Below are positions 61,268 through 64,000 of a stretch of 64,000 nucleotides of DNA, piece after piece. The translations under genes were made by a program, and so were the position numbers. This DNA comes from Actinomycetaceae bacterium zg-1166 (GTDB lineage Bacteria; Actinomycetota; Actinomycetes; Actinomycetales; Actinomycetaceae). Position 1 is the first letter of the stretch; the number at the start of each line of letters is the position of its first letter. The stretch spans positions 806,001 to 870,000 of the forward strand of contig CP064953.1 in assembly GCA_015679245.1 (NCBI GenBank). Direction: 5' to 3'. The notes below the pieces were generated by a model. It was not told the origin of the DNA. It saw only the letters and a program-made list of their open reading frames with translations, and ran no database searches.

Positions 61268-63061
61268 GTGCTTCGCACACGAAACGCCGGATCGCTGCGC
61301 GCCAGCGACATTGGCACCACAGTTACGCTCACTGGCTGGGTTGATCGCCGCCGAGATCACGGAGGAATCGCTTTCATCGACCTGCGTGATGCCTCAGGCA
61401 TCGCCCAGGTGACCATCCGTGAAGAAGTGGCACACGAGCTGCGCAATGAGTTCTGCATTAAAGTCACTGGAATTGTGCGCGAGCGCCCGGACGGCAACGC
61501 TAATGCCGCCCTCGCCACCGGAGAAATTGAGGTGGAAGCTGAAGATATTGAGATTCTTAACGCCTGTGCTCCGCTTCCTTTCCAAATCTCTGACCACGCT
61601 GAAGATGCCGGCCAAACCTCTGAAGATGTGCGCCTGAAGTACCGCTACCTCGATCTTCGTCGAAGCAGCGAGCAGCGCGCTCTGCGTCTTCGCTCCAAAG
61701 TGAGCCAGGCAGCTCGTCGCGTTCTCGATGCGCACGACTTCGTCGAAGTAGAAACTCCCACTCTCACCCGTTCGACCCCTGAAGGGGCTCGTGACTTTAT
61801 CGTTCCAGCTCGCCTCAACCCCGGCACATGGTACGCCTTGCCCCAATCTCCTCAGCTTTTTAAGCAGCTACTCATGGTGGCCGGTATGGAGCGGTATTAC
61901 CAGATCGCTCGCTGCTACCGCGATGAAGATTTTCGCGCCGACCGCCAACCCGAGTTCACCCAGCTTGATCTCGAAATGTCCTTCGTCGATCAAGATGATG
62001 TCATCGCTGTGGCTGAAGATGTACTCAAGGCAATATGGGCACAGATTGGCTACGATCTGCTCACTCCCATTCCTCGTATGACATACAAAGATGCGATGGA
62101 AAAATACGGCTCAGATAAGCCTGATCTCCGCTTCGGATATGAGCTTGTCGATCTCACCTCCTACTTCGCCAACACGCCTTTCCGCGTATTCCAGAACCCG
62201 TATGTGGGTGCCGTGGTTATGCCAGGTGGTGCTTCTCAGCCTCGTCGCACTTTCGACAAGTGGCAGGAATGGGCGAAGGCTCGCGGTGCTCACGGCCTCG
62301 CCTACGTGACGATTGCCGAGGACGGTACGCTCGGTGGCCCTGTGGCGAAAAATATTTCTGAAGACGAACGCGCAGGCCTGCCTGAAGCCACTGGCGCCAA
62401 GCCCGGTGATTGTATCTTCTTTGCCGCTGGTGAGCCCACAGCCTCTCGTGAGCTTCTGGGAGCTGCGCGCCTGGAGATTGGCAAACGCTGCGGGCTTATT
62501 GATCCCGATGCCTGGGCCTTCACTTGGGTCGTGGATGCTCCGCTATTCAAGCCCTCTGGTGAGGCCACTGCTGAAGGAGATGTTGCTCTCGGCCATAGCG
62601 CCTGGACTGCTGTCCATCACGCTTTCACTTCTCCCAAACCCGAGTGCCTCGACACTTTTGACACTGATCCGGGAAACGCCCTCGCCTACGCCTACGACAT
62701 CGTCTGCAATGGCAACGAAATTGGCGGCGGTTCTATCCGTATTCACCGCCAGGATGTCCAGCAACGTGTCTTCACTGTCATGGGGATGGGCGATGAGGAA
62801 GCCCAAGAAAAGTTCGGTTTCCTTCTTGACGCCTTCAAGTACGGTGCTCCACCTCATGGTGGCCTTGCCTTCGGATGGGATCGAATTGTTGCCCTGCTGA
62901 CGAAGGCTCCATCGATTCGTGACGTTATCGCCTTCCCGAAGATCGGCAACGGTTGGGATCCACTCACTGATGCTCCCGCCGAAATCGATCCGAAGCAGCG
63001 CAAGGAAGCTGGCGTGGATGCCAAACCGAAGAAGCGTGGAGGAGAGGAAGCAAAGGCTTGA
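61268..63061 (+). CDS. aspS: Aspartate-tRNA ligase
   Basis: A 597-residue class II synthetase of the bacterial AspRS type. It has an N-terminal OB anticodon-binding fold ([20 protein letters not shown]), motif 2 ([20 protein letters not shown]), a GAD insertion and motif 3 ([14 protein letters not shown]). The start is GTG 61268 after GAGGTATCCA. Whether it also charges tRNA-Asn cannot be told. The GNAT gene follows after 51 bases. Confidence 0.96.
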   Translation: MLRTRNAGSLRASDIGTTVTLTGWVDRRRDHGGIAFIDLRDASGIAQVTIREEVAHELRNEFCIKVTGIVRERPDGNANAALATGEIEVEAEDIEILNACAPLPFQISDHAEDAGQTSEDVRLKYRYLDLRRSSEQRALRLRSKVSQAARRVLDAHDFVEVETPTLTRSTPEGARDFIVPARLNPGTWYALPQSPQLFKQLLMVAGMERYYQIARCYRDEDFRADRQPEFTQLDLEMSFVDQDDVIAVAEDVLKAIWAQIGYDLLTPIPRMTYKDAMEKYGSDKPDLRFGYELVDLTSYFANTPFRVFQNPYVGAVVMPGGASQPRRTFDKWQEWAKARGAHGLAYVTIAEDGTLGGPVAKNISEDERAGLPEATGAKPGDCIFFAAGEPTASRELLGAARLEIGKRCGLIDPDAWAFTWVVDAPLFKPSGEATAEGDVALGHSAWTAVHHAFTSPKPECLDTFDTDPGNALAYAYDIVCNGNEIGGGSIRIHRQDVQQRVFTVMGMGDEEAQEKFGFLLDAFKYGAPPHGGLAFGWDRIVALLTKAPSIRDVIAFPKIGNGWDPLTDAPAEIDPKQRKEAGVDAKPKKRGGEEAKA

Positions 63062-63112
63062 GAAGAAGAATGACGCCTGATCTGCTGCTTATATCCGGTA
63101 TATGATTCCGGG

Positions 63113-63937
63113 GTGAGTAGGAAAACGACAGAGCCGGCACATTCACTCGTATGGAGAGTGGAGGTGCCGGCCTGGTTTGTATCCGAGCCTCGTGCGAACG
63201 AAGTGCTCCGTGTAGATACGGAGGAGGCCGTCATCCTTCTTGAGCGAATCGAGGAGAAGATGTTCGGTGGGGATAGCAGCATCACCGTGGAGGGTACAAC
63301 GTCGTTACGGCTAATCGCACAGGGCAAGCCGGAGGCAATTTGTTCGGAATTAGAACGACGCCGAAGAGCACTTCCTTCTCCTGGATGGGCAACTCTTCCA
63401 GTGGGAACATATGCGCTAGCAAACCCAGAGCTCCAACAGTGGCTGGGCGCGTATCGGGGTGCCCAATGGGAGGTGTACTGGACAGACCAGGATATGCCGA
63501 CCCAACCTCTCCAGGAACGTGTGCGTGTGCTTGAGGGAGATGAGGTTGCTGGGGTGCGTAGCTTCTTGCTGCGGTCAAATCCTATGAGTGAAGCCTTCGA
63601 ACAGTTTGACGTGTATCGCTGGTATGGAATTCACGACGACGGTCACCTTGCGAGCGTTGTGGGTGCAGTTGATGACACAGTGGGCACGAACTTGTCTGGT
63701 CTTGGCACTGATCCAAAGCTGCGTGGGCGTGGTTTTGCTGGTGCCCTCATGGCTGGAGTAGTGGCAGCCGAACGCACACGCAACGAGATTGTTCATTTCT
63801 CCATGTGGTCGTTTAATGATCGCGCTCGGCGCGTATATGAACGTATCGGCTTCATCTGTGAGAGCCGTATGGAAACGGTGACACCTCATCCGGTACAGGT
63901 GAAAAATTGGGCAACTGGTGAGATGAACGAGGTATGA
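63113..63937 (+). CDS. GNAT family acetyltransferase
   Basis: A 274-residue protein whose C-terminal half is a GNAT domain (LSGLGTDPKLRGRGFAGALM, then FNDRARRVYERIGFICES). The N-terminal half is not a clear second GNAT domain. Start is GTG 63113. Substrate unknown. Confidence 0.75.
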   Translation: MSRKTTEPAHSLVWRVEVPAWFVSEPRANEVLRVDTEEAVILLERIEEKMFGGDSSITVEGTTSLRLIAQGKPEAICSELERRRRALPSPGWATLPVGTYALANPELQQWLGAYRGAQWEVYWTDQDMPTQPLQERVRVLEGDEVAGVRSFLLRSNPMSEAFEQFDVYRWYGIHDDGHLASVVGAVDDTVGTNLSGLGTDPKLRGRGFAGALMAGVVAAERTRNEIVHFSMWSFNDRARRVYERIGFICESRMETVTPHPVQVKNWATGEMNEV

Positions 63938-63993
63938 GTGTGGGAATGCTCGGGGTGGAAGGACTTTCTGTTCTCGCGTTTTAGGATAGAAGA

Positions 63994-64000
63994 ATGGATC
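63994..64000 (+). CDS. Possible start of a gene cut by the window edge
   Basis: ATG at 63994 with AGGATAGAAG directly upstream begins Met-Asp and then leaves the window. Only two codons are visible. In many actinobacteria a RarA-like ATPase beginning MDL follows aspS, but nothing here shows that. Confidence 0.25.

Overview
The window reads as chromosome of a low-to-mid GC actinobacterium (roughly 55-57% G+C by eye), most likely of the Actinomycetaceae. This rests on gene order and gene content: lepA-trmB-hemW-DUF3097-hrcA-dnaJ-rsmE-phoH-ybeY-corC-era, leuA-recO-uppS, hisDCB-x-HpriA, and infC-rpmI-rplT-rRNA methyltransferase. Other pointers are an actinobacterial ParE next to a DUF7455-like gene, class II LeuA with a leucine-rich leader peptide, and 'anchored repeat' (choice-of-anchor M) ABC transporter proteins. 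The genus is an inference; no rRNA is present to settle it.

Layout. 1-2000: a PIG-V-like mannosyltransferase and a tRNA-Val(UAC). 2002-10266: an accessory stretch with a degenerate ORF and a 2398-residue secreted, cell-wall-anchored adhesin/pilin-like protein (DUF11-, SdrD-B-, SpaA- and eleven Cna-B-like modules). A C8 tract lies in its likely promoter and a 13-bp inverted repeat flanks the gene. 10267-13393: brnQ, rpsT and a PH-domain membrane protein, all on the minus strand. 13520-27932: a translation, heat-shock and RNA-maturation cluster with a CIRCE operator before hrcA. 28015-29885: leuA with its leader peptide. 29951-31860: a coupled class I glutamine amidotransferase / GCS2-type ligase pair. 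32256-39915: recO, uppS, the his operon (with one unknown gene) and an SseB-like gene. 40343-42704: infC (ATT start), rpmI, rplT and a SpoU methyltransferase. 42981-48441: an exonuclease, a YjbR-like protein, a DUF7455-like protein, parE and a GNAT protein. 48816-56685: a five-gene, apparently metal-regulated surface/ABC transporter operon. 56825-64000: a DEAD-box helicase, an MFS transporter, aspS, a GNAT protein, and perhaps the first codons of one more gene.

The most distinctive locus is 48816-56685. A strong sigma70-like promoter sits inside a 42-bp near-perfect dyad that resembles two facing Fur-family (Zur-like) boxes. It drives a three-module LAYTG surface protein, a TroA/ZnuA-type binding protein whose fold is interrupted by the same module, a third membrane-anchored module protein, an ATPase and an ABC-3 permease. 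The module carries a recurring GHxDI ... HxHxxWxF signature, so several surface proteins probably handle the same metal, or a metal-bound host ligand, before import. The ABC-3/TroA components make zinc or manganese the likely cargo.

A second theme is short repeats that could vary by slippage: the C8 promoter tract, a perfect 8 x 8-bp array at 17891, and many 16-22-bp tandem duplications between genes, two of which span stop codons. No IS element, prophage, CRISPR array or rRNA operon was seen.
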